Part shown: piece after piece, positions 50,078-62,540 of the stretch
Layout of the letters: each line of letters opens with the position of its first letter
How positions within the stretch are numbered: the first letter of the stretch is position 1
Origin: Agrocybe praecox
Taxonomy: Eukaryota > Basidiomycota > Agaricomycetes > Agaricales > Agrocybaceae
Length of the DNA stretch: 64,000 bases
Direction of reading: 5' to 3'
Assembly: GCA_964017145.1 (NCBI GenBank)
Contig: OZ024844.1
Span: 3,534,001-3,598,000, forward strand
Position numbers and translations under genes: made by a program
Notes under the pieces: generated by a model
Seen by the model: only the letters and a program-made list of their open reading frames with translations
Database searches by the model: none
Told to the model about the DNA's origin: nothing

Positions 50078-50500
50078 CGTAGTCGTAGGAGAGTGTTGTA
50101 TTGCCGTCGTCCCAAAAATGAAGAGCATTACGGTCTGCCACCCCTGCCGGCAAGAACGATTCCGGAGCCGGCCATAGTCAACTTTCCCATCACGTGAGTA
50201 TCCCCTCGAACGCGCAAGTATAGTTCAAACTCCTTTTACGTTCCCTGCAGACGCGCCATTCTAAATAGTGGTCAACACAAAATCTATTTCTTTTTCAACT
50301 GGATTGCGCGTGATACTATTTATGGCAACGAAACACCGAGAAGCTCCACAGAAGCTCACTCACCACACACTCAACTTTGACCTCGCAGAGTTCTATTTTA
50401 CTAAACTCTGAGCGTCCGCCTGTGTACACGTCTTCTTTCTATATCAGGACAATCGAAATACGAGTTATTTGTTTCCAGCACAGACACGCAAAAATTAGAT
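50078..50500. other. intergenic region
   Basis: Upstream region of COA1, about 420 bases. No supported gene. Confidence 0.35.
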
Positions 50501-50949
50501 ATGCATGGTCATTTTCGTGAGCTCCAGCCTCTGCAAGCCTCTGGCAACTCATATCTCGTTTGCACTGGGCTCAGTGTCTTTGTCCGTCTCATGGGTGACA
50601 TGTCGGAACAAACTTTCCTCCTGCGAGATTCTCAGCTCTGTGTCTCGATTGCTGAGGAGCCTCGGTGAGTATTTGGAGCATAAAAAAAGTCCATATCGCC
50701 CAGACTCGATTACGCCAGATATCATTACTCATTACTTCACAGGACATACATCCTTGGTTCTCGCATCAACAGCCAGTTTTCTATCTAGACATGTACATAA
50801 ACAACGGAATGCAGCTTTCGGGATGTTGTTACACATTCCCGGCTGTGTTCTGTCAAGTGTATACTTATCGTTTGATAGGAAGGCGTCCCGGATGCAGACA
50901 ATTTCACTGCCCCTGTGCAGAGCTTGGCTGGCACATCCTACAATATTGA
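50501..50949 (+). CDS. possible small protein gene, uncertain
   Basis: A frame opening at 50501 reads 'MHGHFRELQPLQASGNSYLV' and stays open to a GTGAGT donor at 50665. A second open stretch to 50949 reads 'DIHPWFSHQQPVFYLDMYIN' and 'CCYTFPAVFCQVYTYRLIG', with many Cys. The composition looks coding-like in both. However, the simple splice to the CACAG acceptor at about 50743 does not keep frame between them, and an unspliced 164-codon frame from 50505 competes. I cannot fix a model, name a family or exclude chance. Confidence 0.22.
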
Positions 50950-51915
50950 ACTTTAGGGATTACCGCTCAGCGTCAACATTTTGGTGTTTCGCCTTATGAC
51001 ACTTGAGACTCATCGATTGTTAAGCCCGAGTGAATACTAGGTGTCAAATAAGCTTGCTCTTCTCGTTATTGTAACTGGGACAGTGCTTAGAGCTTGTACT
51101 ATGTGATGTGCCTTGTCGTATGTGTTCGATAGACACCTAGCGAAATCCAGATGGCTGATATTATTATCCCTTCGCTTCAAACCGTTTATGCATGCGTGAT
51201 ATGGGACAATAGTGAAAAATGCAGGCACAATTACATCGTTAATCAACTTTTACTACGTACGATAATCATGTTCATACATTCTTTATATGTAGATCTTCGA
51301 CTACATATGTCGAACTCCGTGATGGCGTGTTTTGTGAAATGGTATTCAGCTCACAATGGTAAGAATCGGATATAGAATAAGGATGGGAAAGAATGTCTGA
51401 TGGCACATAAAATCGCATGTACCCAACAGCCTGGCCGATCTCCGAAGTTGGCATTCCCGGAAGAAGTTCAAGGCACATTTGTTTGTCACCGCTTCACGTC
51501 TGTTTAGTGTTCATTCCGGAAGAAAACAGATATACATACCTTCGGCCTCTCACGGGATGCTAAATAATTATGATTTTGATCAGATTCTACGATTGATTGA
51601 ATGTGACATTCGTGGACAATAAGTACTAATGGTCATTAAGAAATCTACGAGTAAGAAGAAAATAATATACACTACAGCGTCCAAAAGCAACAAAAACCCC
51701 TCAATAGTAGTACGCCGCTCCCAATATAATAAAAGTAGAACAATACAGAGCAAGACTGATAAATGAATGAAACGAATGACGGTTAAGTAGCAACACAATT
51801 TCGGGCATGTTTAAGCGTATGTGAAAAAAGAAGAATCATTAAGGTTTGACGAGTCCGACGCTCTGGGGATTTGAAGCGCAGCAGCAAAGACAGCCAGGGG
51901 ACAGGGGAAGATGGC
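50950..51915. other. gene-poor stretch
   Basis: Nearly 1 kb of AT-rich sequence before the end of the KRE6-like gene. No supported coding region; short open frames only. Confidence 0.4.
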
Positions 51916-54253
51916 TTAACAGTGCTTCCACATCTTCACGTAGTCACTGCCGACGTTGCGAGACCATATGTTGAGAATATAAAAAGGTATTTTTGGAATT
52001 CGCATCAAGGGGCAGAAAGACAATAATAGAAAGACAATGTAAGCAAGGCGTGATTTATGGAGCAAAAGTAGATACGTACACAATCATTGCACGATCCTCG
52101 ACATTTGATGGCCACGTAGGATACCATTGGCCCAAAGCTTTGGCAAAGTCGTGAGGAGGGTCTATTTGCAGAGTTGAGAAGAGGAGCATCAAACAAGAGA
52201 GGAGTTACTGACTTTGAGAACGGTCTAACCAAGGTTTGTTGCCTTGTGCCTCAGGGAACCAACCGTTGGTAGAGCCAACCCCGACGTTCATGATGAGGTA
52301 AAACTCTTCAAAATTAGATGGTGAGATGAGGAATAGATAGCCAGAGTAATTATATTAAGTATGTTACCTTGGTCGAAAGGAGTAGCGTTGGTCCCATTTA
52401 TCCACGGGTTTTCCAATGCGACGAGACTGGAACCATTGAACCAAACTTCAGGGAATTGACCGCGTTTGAAGAAGGGTTGATTAAAGCGCATGTCGAGGAG
52501 GGTATGCAATTTGGTGTCCACAGAAATGCGTCTGTAAATTTAGGTACGTTAGTTCTAGCGTAACTAAGGCGTGCATCACCGCGGTCAGCAAAGACCATAA
52601 TACTCACAAGAAGTCTTCTGTCCATTCTAAAGCGTATGTATGGAAGTCTGAGGCAAAAGACTTCCGCTTATCCGTCCACCAACTGTGCGACTTGGTAACG
52701 CCGTTCAAATCAGGTGCGGGTCCCCAGTTGAGCGAGCCTTCGACGAAGTTAGAGCCGCTGTTAGAAAAAAGAGAACAATTCGAAGACAATTAGCACTGCC
52801 CGGCTGCGGCGGTGGAGCACGCTCAGATGTCGACTTACTGTGCGGTGTAGCGCAAGCCGTTCCCGCGCGATTCTACGATGTCGATTTCACCTATGAAAAA
52901 CATGGCCGTCAAAATCCACATAATTCCGCAGAATATAATTGTGATAGATGTACCACTAAGAGGCCACGGTCCGTAAACATTGTCTTTAGGTAACATCCAG
53001 ATAGCGGGCCACATCTAACAGCGATGTTAACATCGTGTTCACGATAACAAATTGAGAGACGATGCTTACCCAATCACTGCAGGAAAGCGGCGCCAAGAGA
53101 GAAGGGCCAGATTAATTAAAGATAACTTTATTTGTTCTTAGAATAAATCTTATCTTACCCATTTGGCATCTTTGCCCTGACTTCGACTCTGCCGTAGCGA
53201 ATACTTGCACTGTGCTGAGTAGTGAGTCGTGCGCTCTGGACGGGGTTGATGACTGTTCCCGCTGTAGCGTTGCTCACAGCGCTGCAGGATCGGTAATAAC
53301 TGTCCCAGTCAAATTGCCGTACGCCGTCGGAAATGATGAACCCATTGTCAGGACGTGTGATGTTGAAAGTGCAGTCGGTGATGTTGTAAACTGTACCATC
53401 GAAGACCGCGTCCATTCCAATATTGTCTGACGTCAAGGTGGGTACGATGTAGAGTTTTCCATCCCGAATAAAGGAATTGTTTCGTGAGGTGGTAGTCATT
53501 TCGAATTCTCCGTTTCTAAAAATAATAACGCAATGAGCACGAAAGATCGAAAAGTCACCGGCTGCCGAGCAGTTGTGCAGCGCACATCAGATTGAATGAT
53601 AGCGAAAAGACAACTTACCCGAAGCCGTCCATGTTGACCTCTCTGAAGAATGACCCACCTGGGCCGAAGACAGATGTTTCGTCGTCGAAGTTCTCATCGA
53701 GAACAATGCAGAGTGGGGCCTTGTCGAGTGCAACGTGGATGTATGTGAAATAAGATTGAACGGCTCCTCCAGCGATTCCGAGGGCGATAATTATATAGAC
53801 GATCCAATACGAGAATATTTCTCTGGGTGTCTTCTTGCCCTTCCAGGGTTTCTCGACATTTGCGCCTTCTGGAAGCATGTGGGACTTCATGCGGGGTATT
53901 TTGCTTTTTGCCACCGTCGTGGTAGCAGGAGCATGGTTGGCGAGATGCGCCGCAGAGAGGCGAGAGGCATTGGACACTGCCGTGGAAAAAGCCGGGGTTC
54001 CAAAGCCAGACTGACTGAGTATGGATCTGCGAGGAATACTCGTGCTCGAGTCGGGGAAAGAGACTTTGGAAGAGCTGGGGCTTGGTGGCTGGTGGCGGAT
54101 GGAAGGTGCACGGCTTGATACTGGAGATGCGAAAGGGTCTGTCAACCCAGCAGAACCTGCGGTATTAGGTCGAGTGTCTGTGACTGAGCCATTGCCCGTG
54201 TTGGGACGAGAGTCCTTTTCCTTGAGACTCTTGCTGGTGTCGGACATGATCAA
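51916..54253 (-). CDS. KRE6: KRE6/SKN1-type beta-glucan synthesis protein (GH16)
   Basis: Ten exons (54253..53619, 53515..53159, 53076..53070, 53014..52954, 52890..52839, 52757..52608, 52531..52368, 52305..52213, 52161..52080, 51946..51916) encode 543 aa. A Ser/Pro-rich cytoplasmic N terminus of about 145 residues is followed by one signal-anchor helix ('YWIVYIIIALGIAGGAVQSYF'-like, about 150-170). A lumenal GH16 domain comes next: 'FDDETSVFGPGGSFFREV', 'YGRVEVRAKMPNGDW', 'MWPAIWMLPKDN', and the catalytic block 'GEIDIVESRGN' with both Glu present. Later segments are 'SFASDFHTYALEWTEDFL' and 'YLIMNVGVGSTNGWFPEAQG'. The family is needed for beta-1,6-glucan in the fungal wall. Exon 3 is only 7 nt and encodes the DW of the conserved 'GDW-WPAIW'. 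Start 54247 is an alternative. Confidence 0.94.
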
Positions 54254-55719
54254 AGGAGCGTGGGCAGCAAGCGAGTCGAAAGGGGAGTTCTGAGAGTTGA
54301 GTTGATAAGAGTTTTATAGAAAGACAACAAAGGCTTCGAATGGGGTAGGAGCCTAGGAGGACATATGTCAACAAGATTGTACAAGTAAGTTTTGGGACGA
54401 CCGGTTTTGACAAGCGGTGTGCGCGTGAGTGTTGTTCCGCGTTTTAAATTCTGGATGGTCAATTGAGCGTTTTCTTGTCCAGGGGAACCAAAAGTGATAG
54501 CACCAGGTACCTGGTGAGAGCCTGAGATACAAACGTGGAACATCACTTTGACTGCAAGACGTCTGGACCTTGAATCGGCATCAGGCGTCTTACGTGCAAA
54601 CCGCTGCCTGCAAGTCAACGTCGCTTCTTTTTGATCAGAGAGGCAGAGGGACATACAGTGGCCGATGCATACACGGCCTCCATATGCGGACTCGGGCACG
54701 AAAGCTTCTGCGGAGCAAAATGCGATTCATTTATTGTGGGAACATCTTTCGAATTTCGGATGGACACGCTGTCATGGGCTATATTCCGAGCGAGGAACTG
54801 AAAGTGTGATAGAGTCAAAAATATCAGGTTTGTCTAGACACTGTCTCCGATGCCACAGCCGCTTGAGACATATCAGTGCCATATGTTCTATGGAAGCGAC
54901 AGATGGAATCCCAGGCAGAGCTCTCCTAGCAGGCCGGATGATTTGGCGAAGGGTGTTACAGAGGCCATTCAATTCATTATCGAACGAAGGAAGCGTCACA
55001 TAGTTTATTATTGAGGCATATAATGCGGTATTTGTTAAGCTTATGTCCTCACAGAGCAGTAGGACGTATATAAAGCCATTCATGGTCGGTATATCGTCGG
55101 CGACGAGTGGCAAAGACAAATTAGACAGCAGGTATTCTCGAGGCACTGATAGATATGCCAGCTTGTCAAAGAGCTGGACCTCCGTGAGCAAGATCTTGAA
55201 GCGAGTTTAGACGAACCAATCATTCCGATAAGAAGGAGTCTCATCAGTACAACCACGCTGTGAACAAGAAACTGTCATTTCGGAATAAGAACAGTCATCG
55301 GTTATAGCGCGGAAAACTCATGAGAAAATAGACATTCCAAGGAACAGGAACACAAGGCTAGCATATTGAACAATGGCAAGCAAGAAAAACGGAGCAGGAA
55401 CAACCACGAACGGAACGGTGGCTGTATGCTGGTCGAGACAGAGTTATGCCAAACGTGTGACAGCAAATAAAATAACTGTCACGAAAGTCACTGATCATTT
55501 TCGTACTGCCGGTGTCACGTCAACCTCACCTCATAGATCTGAATACTGGCAGAAGCATGTATAAAGTGCTTATCTTCCGAAATGCCTTACTTTGGCCCCG
55601 TTCTTGTTCCTCTGCGAGACGGCTGCTGGTTATACATAATTCTCTCCAGTCCCTAATTTTCCCCCACGCCCTACCCTTATCCATCCATCCTTAATCCTTC
55701 TGGTGCTACTCTGCCCATC
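54254..55719. promoter_or_regulatory. shared upstream region of two wall genes
   Basis: About 1.47 kb between the divergent starts of the KRE6-like gene and the GT2 gene. No coding sequence seen. Co-regulation of the two is possible but not shown by any element I can name. Confidence 0.4.
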
Positions 55720-58700
55720 ATGTCGGGCCCCGTTACCATATACAACAGCGACTACGATTTGTGGGATGCGTGGCTGCATAAAATCTGTAATTTTTGTCTT
55801 TATCGATATTTTTGTTATCTTTCTAAATCACTTCGTAGATGAGAGCACCCAGCAAGAGAATTGGTTTATGCCTCTCGAGGAAACCGTTGCAACTGGTGTC
55901 GCCATGCGCGTCGAGAACGGTTTCTTCCGCGTGTTTCCTTACGAAAATCCAGCTCTCATTCCCTTTGAGGCTGCTGTGCGTAAGCTAAACCCAGTAGTGG
56001 CTGTCAAAATCCGCAACACGTCCGTGCAGGCTGCTATCAGGAAAATGTATGTCTATATTCCCTAGAAAGTTGCACATATATTCACCTTTATTTATTTAGT
56101 GGTCCCAACGACGACTGTCTCTACATCGATGTGAATACGCGTATACAAATTTTGGACTCGATTGATCAACTTCCTTCTGCTGAGAAAGACCAATGTGGTG
56201 CCTTCATCGTAAGGGTCATAAACATCTACATCTATTTATACTGACTTCCGAACTTAGCGCGACGAGCGTGCTGTCGTACTCTGGAGTTATAACTTGGAGA
56301 CGATACTCCCCCTTTGCAAAGAATTCGAGGAGAAACTTATCAAGCACATCTGGAGAACGCGCACCGTTTCACACAGACCGACGCCCTCTGTAACGACTGC
56401 TTCTCAGCCACAAACGGCTGTAGTATCTCCTGAGGGTTCTCAAACCGCACTTAACGAGAAGGCAGCCGCCGAAGTCGTTGTAGAAGAAATCAAACCCGAG
56501 AAAGAGGAAGTCCAGACAGCTCAACCCGCTGCTGTTACACCCAACTCTCGTTCTTGGTGGAGCTGGAAACTACAGCCGCGCCCTCCGACGTCTTCTGACT
56601 CAGAGAAGGGTGGCAAGCGCAAAGAACGCAAATTGGTTCTTATTGGCCCTGTATATGCAGGAATGGGTGCTGGCCTTGCCGCTTGTTCGTATCATTTCCT
56701 TTTCATCCTTGCGTTACCTTGATGTTAACCATCCGCTTCCACAGATTTCATATCTTCCAGTTTCTCCATCCTACTGGAAGAATATGCTTTGGATCACGAT
56801 TTCACTCGTTTTGCTCTTATCGTCACCATGCCTGTCATTTACTGTGTTTCTATTGTAAGGATCCTTTTTCTACCCTTGTTCCGTGAAAACTTAATGCTCC
56901 ACCTGCAGTTCTTTTGTCTCCAATTAGTCGGTAATCTGTGCCTGATGTAAGCATTATTTAGTAACATACATCTCATATATTTACTAACGGACTCTCAGCT
57001 TGGGCCCGGTAGCGCAGTACCATGAAAACTCCATGTACTACTCTGCGGTCAAGCCAGAACCGAACACAGAAGTTGATAGAAACCTTCCCCACATCACAAT
57101 TCAACTGCCCGTTTACAAGGAGAGTTTGGAGCTGACAATGTAAGTCAATTTATATTGTTTCTTCGCAATCCAAAAATTTAAACGTTTTATTCAGTGCTCC
57201 TTCGGTATACTCTGTTAAGAAGGCCATGCAAACGTATGCTCGTCAAGGTAAGCTCACTGCTCGCGAATTCGGACTCACATTCTTATCATATACGTCCCTT
57301 TTCTACGCATATAGGTGGTACATCTGCCATTTTCATCTGCGACGACGGATTGCAACTTATTCCGGAAGCTGATCGTGAAGAGCGTATTGCGTTCTACGCC
57401 AATCATAACATCGGTTGGACCGCTCGTCCTGGACACTCTTCCGCCCCGGGTGCATTCAAGCGCGCTGGAAAGTTCAAGAAAGCTAGCAAGTAAGTTTTGC
57501 TCGTCATGTTTTTCTATATCAAGATATCGATGGTTTTACCCAAAGCATGAACTACGGCCTAGCACTTTCTCTCAAACTGGAAAAATTCCTGGCTCAACTC
57601 GAAGCTGAAGGCGCTGACGACGACCAGGAAGAATGTTTGGAAGACAGAGCTATGAAGATGGCTCAGGAAGAACTCTACGCGGAATCAGGTCACAAGTTCA
57701 GGCCTTGGTGTGCTAACGGCAAATCTTTGAGGATGGGCGAGATCGTGCTCATTATCGACGCCGACACCATTGTACCAGAAGATTGCTTCAGAGATGCTGC
57801 TCGAGAAATGTATGAGTCACCAGATGTTGCGATAATCCAGCATGAATCAGGTACGAGTTTACGGCGGGTTATATTAAATGTTGGACTTATTCTTATTTTA
57901 ATTAGATGTCATGCAGGTCGCCCACCACTACTTCGAGAACGGTATCACTCACTTCACCCAACGCATCAACAAGTGCATTTCTCTTGGATGTGCTAATGGA
58001 GAAGTTGCACCTTTCGTAGGACATAACGCGTTTTTACGCTGGTCTGCTGTGCAAGATGCTGCTTTTATTGACCCGGCTGACGGGAAGAAGAAGCAGTGGT
58101 CGGAAGCCAACGTATCCGAGGACTTCGACCTTGCTCTGAGGTTGTTGCTCAAAGGCTATAATCTTCGATGGGCAACCTACTCCAACGGTGGCTTCAAGGA
58201 AGGAGTGTCTTTAACAGTCGTGGATGAATTGGCGAGATGGCAGAAATACGCGTATGGTGAGTAGTGCTTTCGTTTTCGATCTGTGGAGTCGTGCAAATGT
58301 TGATATACGTATAGGTTGCAACGAAATTATCTTCAATCCGCTCATTCATTGGTGGAACCGTGGTCCAATCAGCCCTCAGCTTCGGGGATTCGTTTGGTCG
58401 GCGGCACCCTTGCATTACAAAGTTGGAATGATGTCCTGTGTGTACTTTTCATTTCCTCTATCGGGTTTTCGAGAATGCGATTTGCTCATGTCACCCTATC
58501 TCTTATCTTAGACATGTTCTCGTACTGTGAGTAAAAATATCTTGACCCGCACACGCCGTGACATATGTCCCTTGCACACCAACCGTCTGTCCAACGGCAT
58601 ATCACGTCTTGTCCACATTCATACCATTTCTAGTATATGGCAGAGCTAACTTTGGCCTTTTATAGATGGAATCGCAGCCGCTACTGTGGGCTCGATTTTG

Positions 58701-59512
58701 AATTACTTCCTTCTCGGCTTGGCCCCTCAGCTCGACAAATTCTACCTGCACAGCTTCGAAATTCTTCTCGCATGCACGGTTGTGTTCCCTGGTATAGGAA
58801 ATGTTGGCTACACGCTCCTTGAATATCGATTGGGCCAGACAAACTTCTTCGGTGCTATGTTTGAAAACCTCCGATGGATTCCTTTCTTGTGCGTATTTCT
58901 TTCATCTATCACAGCTCGTATACATGTGCTGCCGGTTACCTGATGTGATGTGTATATGACTATGGCTGACTGGTCGTCTCTTGGTTGCAGCCTATTCTTC
59001 TTTGGCGGCATGAGTATCCATCTGTCTACAGCACTTTTGGCACATCTGTTCTCCTACGACATGTGAGTATTGAAGATGATAATCATCGCTGCTCTGTTTC
59101 TGATTATCTATCCTTTTACAGGACATGGGGATCAACTGGAAAAGAAGTCGAACTTTCATCGTTCTGGATTGAAGGTATGTGGCCGCGTTCTTGCTTTTAA
59201 AATAGAGTAATGACTAATCAATTTTACGACACGAAAAATAGTACCACGTATCTGGCGAAACTTCAGGCTGTCGTTCATTATATGCTTCGCATGCATTGCA
59301 GCCATGATCATATTTTCCTCGACCGACATTATACCGTTTGAATGGCAGATAGGACCCAACTATGCCCTGATTATCCCGTTGGCATTGGTTGTTGGGTGCC
59401 ATATATTGGTACCGGTGCGTTTTTCTATTTCTCTTTTGCTCGTCTGGGATAAAATATTGACTCTTATGAACAGATCGTTCTCAATCCATGGCTCATGATA
59501 TTCTCCTATTAA
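55720..59512 (+). CDS. GT2-family membrane glycosyltransferase
   Basis: Eighteen exons from 55720..55786 to 59474..59512 encode about 893 aa; all junctions keep frame. The first 140 residues form a separate N-terminal domain ('ENWFMPLEETVATGVAMRVE', 'DQLPSAEKDQCGAFI'), followed by a charged linker. Two hydrophobic segments then lead into the glycosyltransferase core: 'NLPHITIQLPVYKESLELTI', 'GGTSAIFICDDGLQLIPEA', 'LIIDADTIVPEDCFRDA' (metal-binding DxD) and 'NVSEDFDLALRLLLKGYN' (ED base motif). Several membrane helices close the protein. Where chitin and cellulose synthases have QxxRW, I see 'SPQLRGFVW', which is not canonical. It is an integral-membrane polysaccharide synthase-like enzyme whose product is unknown. 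Exons: 55839..56046, 56100..56208, 56258..56684, 56745..56854, 56909..56946, 56999..57139, 57195..57247, 57315..57489, 57546..57850, 57906..58256, 58315..58437, 58512..58526, 58666..58888, 58991..59062, 59122..59174, 59242..59414. Confidence 0.92.
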
Positions 59513-60081
59513 AAAAGAGAAATAGACTGTCTGCAAACCCAAATTCCTTCATTTTTTCATCATTCGCCATGAACATTTTTTATGTATCATGGACCCGAAC
59601 TTTCACATCCCGACTCGCTTATGCCCGAACCATGCAACCGGAATTTCCTAATGATACGTTCGCTTGTCTTGAGACGCCCACTCTGCGTCACCTCCTGTCT
59701 TTTATCTCTTGCTTATACTCTTAATTATACTTCTCGCTACGGACCTTCCTGTCTTTACCTGAACGCTATTTGTACAATCGTCTTTTTTTTTGCTTTGGGA
59801 TTGGGTTGATTTATGGACTCCTGGGCAAGTAGTCGTTAGTTTTGTTTATTATCTTAGATTCGATTCCTTCCTTGGTCTGACCAGGCTAGGTATCGTTGTA
59901 TATAATGTATTTTCGTACGGAAATCCTCGCGGATTACTTAAATTAATTTCGTTGTTACTTTCCGAGTCATATGCACAATTTGACTTTTGTGGTTTATTCT
60001 GGTGTATTACCAGTGTACATTGCAGCCTGGTAGATATTATTAAGTATTCGACAAGTTTACAAAGCTTCTTACAATTCAAAT
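59513..60081. other. convergent intergenic region
   Basis: About 570 bases of AT-rich sequence between two gene ends. No gene seen. Confidence 0.4.
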
Positions 60082-62004
60082 TCAAAGCTTCGCTTGCAAT
60101 TTGTCGCTGGTATGCTGGCGTAATTTAATAACAACTTTTCCGAAGTGATTTCCTGCTTTGATAAGGTCGAAACCTTCGTCTGCTGATTCAAGGCCATCGA
60201 CAACATGTGAGACGATAGGCACAATGCGGTGATGAGCGATGAAGGCTGTGGCTTCTTGAAGGTCTTTACGAGACCCCATCGTAGACCCTGTGATGAATGG
60301 TTTTCGGCGTCAGTTGCGTGTTGATTGCGGATTATGCGCATCAACGGTGTAATTCAATTAAAGAAATAAATGGGAAGCAAAGAAAGCTCAGTGTTCACAG
60401 GCTCGGAAAGGTAGAATACCATTGCCCATCAGTGGACATGAGGTGGTATGGGATGAAAAAGATGAGATAGGTTAAGGAACAAGAAGTTGTTGTGGTTGGT
60501 TGGTCATGATCGGAAGTTAGGTTGAAGTTTGATATTATTGGAAAAAGTGGGAATTTTTCATTCGACTCACCTAAGAGCTGTTGATTTGCGAGGACTTGCC
60601 GCATCGTTAGTATTATTTTGGGGCTTGCCGTCCTGTCAGATTGTGGTGTTAGTGAGATGAAGCGAAATTAGAGATAGAAACAGAAGAGGAAATGGAAGGG
60701 TGATAAAAAAGACCATATAGTAAATGAATGTATGTATATCGACAATATACACCATCCAGGTATTAATGGATATGTGAGCAGTGCTTAAGTATTTACGGCA
60801 AGGGTATCGAAAAGGTATAGTCGAGACGTACATGCCATAGCAGACCACACGACCTCCTTGCTTCAAAAATTTACCGACCTGACCCATGATGTCTCCCCCA
60901 GCGGAATCAATAATGGCGTCGATCATGGAGCCCTTCCCAGAATTCTTTGCAAGTAAGGCACTTATCTGCGCGGGCCAGTTCTCTGCAACACATGATGAGT
61001 TTAAGGTTCGTGTTTCGTTCCAGACAAGTCGCGAACACAGAAGAAACGGCATTGCAATTGAGTACATACTTTCTTTATAGTTCGCGCCGCCTTGGGCCCC
61101 CAGAGATATGGCTTTTTGGATCTTGCTCTCGTCTCCGCTGGTGACATAAACATTCGCTCCTTTCGCAAGACATATTTGGAGAGCCAGAAGAGCTACGCCG
61201 CCTCCGATACCGGTGATGAGGACGTTCTGTCCATTCTGGACTTGAGCATTTACATGGACGGCCCTAGATCAAGATAGTTTAAATTTATAACCAGGAAAAG
61301 GGCGCTGTAATGTATGTTGTCAGACCTCCAGGCTGTTACACCGCCAAGTGGCCATGCTGCTGCATGAATATCGTCGAGGTAATCAGGAGTTAGGATAACT
61401 TCATCTCGTTCAACAACGACATGTTCTGCAAACGTGCCGATAGGAGGGAAGGTGCCGCCCCCTAAAATACCAAATCTATTGTATTCCGTCAGCCCATCCA
61501 GCAAGTAATTTGATTGCAAGGATTTGCAATACCAACTAACTTACTTTGATTCTGGTGCGTGAGGATCTTCTATCCATCCCCTCGTTGGAGTCAAGAAGAC
61601 GCGCTTGTTAAGCAATGGATCATTTGGAGTACCCGATGCAATTACAACCCCTAATTTACACGATGGGTTGATTAGCTCGCTTCGTATGACACCCTCCTGC
61701 TTAGAAATTAGAACTTACCAACACCGTCGCCTCCATAAACCCCACCCATCTTGATGCCTGGATATTGCCCCATCCTAACCCATACCTAAGCATCACTGAG
61801 CTGCGGTCGTCATACGCATTAAGATGACGAGCTACTGACATCCTTATGGTTGAATGCCGTTGCAGTGATTTTGACGACCACTTCTCCAGGTTTTGGAGCA
61901 GCAAGTGGACATTCAATTAGGGCAGCATCATGGTAAAGTGGTTTCTTCGTAACTTTGGCCTCTTGAATCGTGAGCGCTCTTGTATGCGTCGGTACTCTGG
62001 ACAT
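60082..62004 (-). CDS. MDR-superfamily oxidoreductase
   Basis: Eight exons (62004..61840, 61785..61719, 61650..61545, 61475..61326, 61263..61070, 60982..60832, 60632..60571, 60287..60082) encode 366 aa. The GroES-like N-terminal domain includes 'AFNHKDVWVRMGQYPGIK' and 'GGVYGGDGVGVV'. The Rossmann domain has 'NVLITGIGGGVALLALQI', with its GxGGGVA nucleotide loop, then 'SGDESKIQKAISLGA' and 'GGRVVCYGM'. The C-terminal 'GNHFGKVVIKL' is the usual MDR ending. The catalytic zinc Cys/His pair of alcohol dehydrogenases is not present in the N-terminal domain, so it is more like the zinc-independent quinone or enoyl reductases. The cofactor is NAD(P)H; the substrate is unknown. Confidence 0.9.
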
Positions 62005-62540
62005 TTTTGCGTGTATATGGCACGGTTGTGGTTGGAATTCGTCTTCGTTTATTTAAAGTTAAACACACTAGTTTCGGCAGTCGGGGTGTGAAGAAGCCGG
62101 TTCATATACGGCTTGCCACGGTCAGTTTCATCCTAAACACATCGCGCATCGTCCATGAGAGAAAGACCTACATATTTCTTGGATTACAATGTCTTTGAGG
62201 TCTTCATTTGGATAAGACTTGAACCAGCTTGTGATATAATAGTATAAAATTATCAGGAATGAAAACTAAGGTACCAAGCTCACTGTTTCTGTGTGCCATT
62301 TTTCAACGACGAATACTAACATAATGGCCGAATTATAGACTTATTTTGCAATGACGTCCGAATGATATCAAATCGCGTCGAAGAACGCGTTATAGATAGG
62401 CAATTGGAAAAGGGTGGAGAAGAAAGGGAGTTCTTTATGCGAACGTGACTTACCGATAACGGATATTAAAGCGGAGATTAGAAAAAATTGATAGTGCCCA
62501 TCTGGAGACTGGCGCTAATTTTCATCCTTTAAATTAACTC
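62005..62540. other. divergent intergenic region
   Basis: About 535 bases between the oxidoreductase start (-) and the broken F-box locus (+). It should hold the oxidoreductase promoter; no gene seen. Confidence 0.4.

Noticed and set aside
53735..54118. 127-codon plus-strand frame opposite KRE6 exon 1
   Set aside because: Antisense to the Ser/Pro-rich N terminus of a confidently identified gene.
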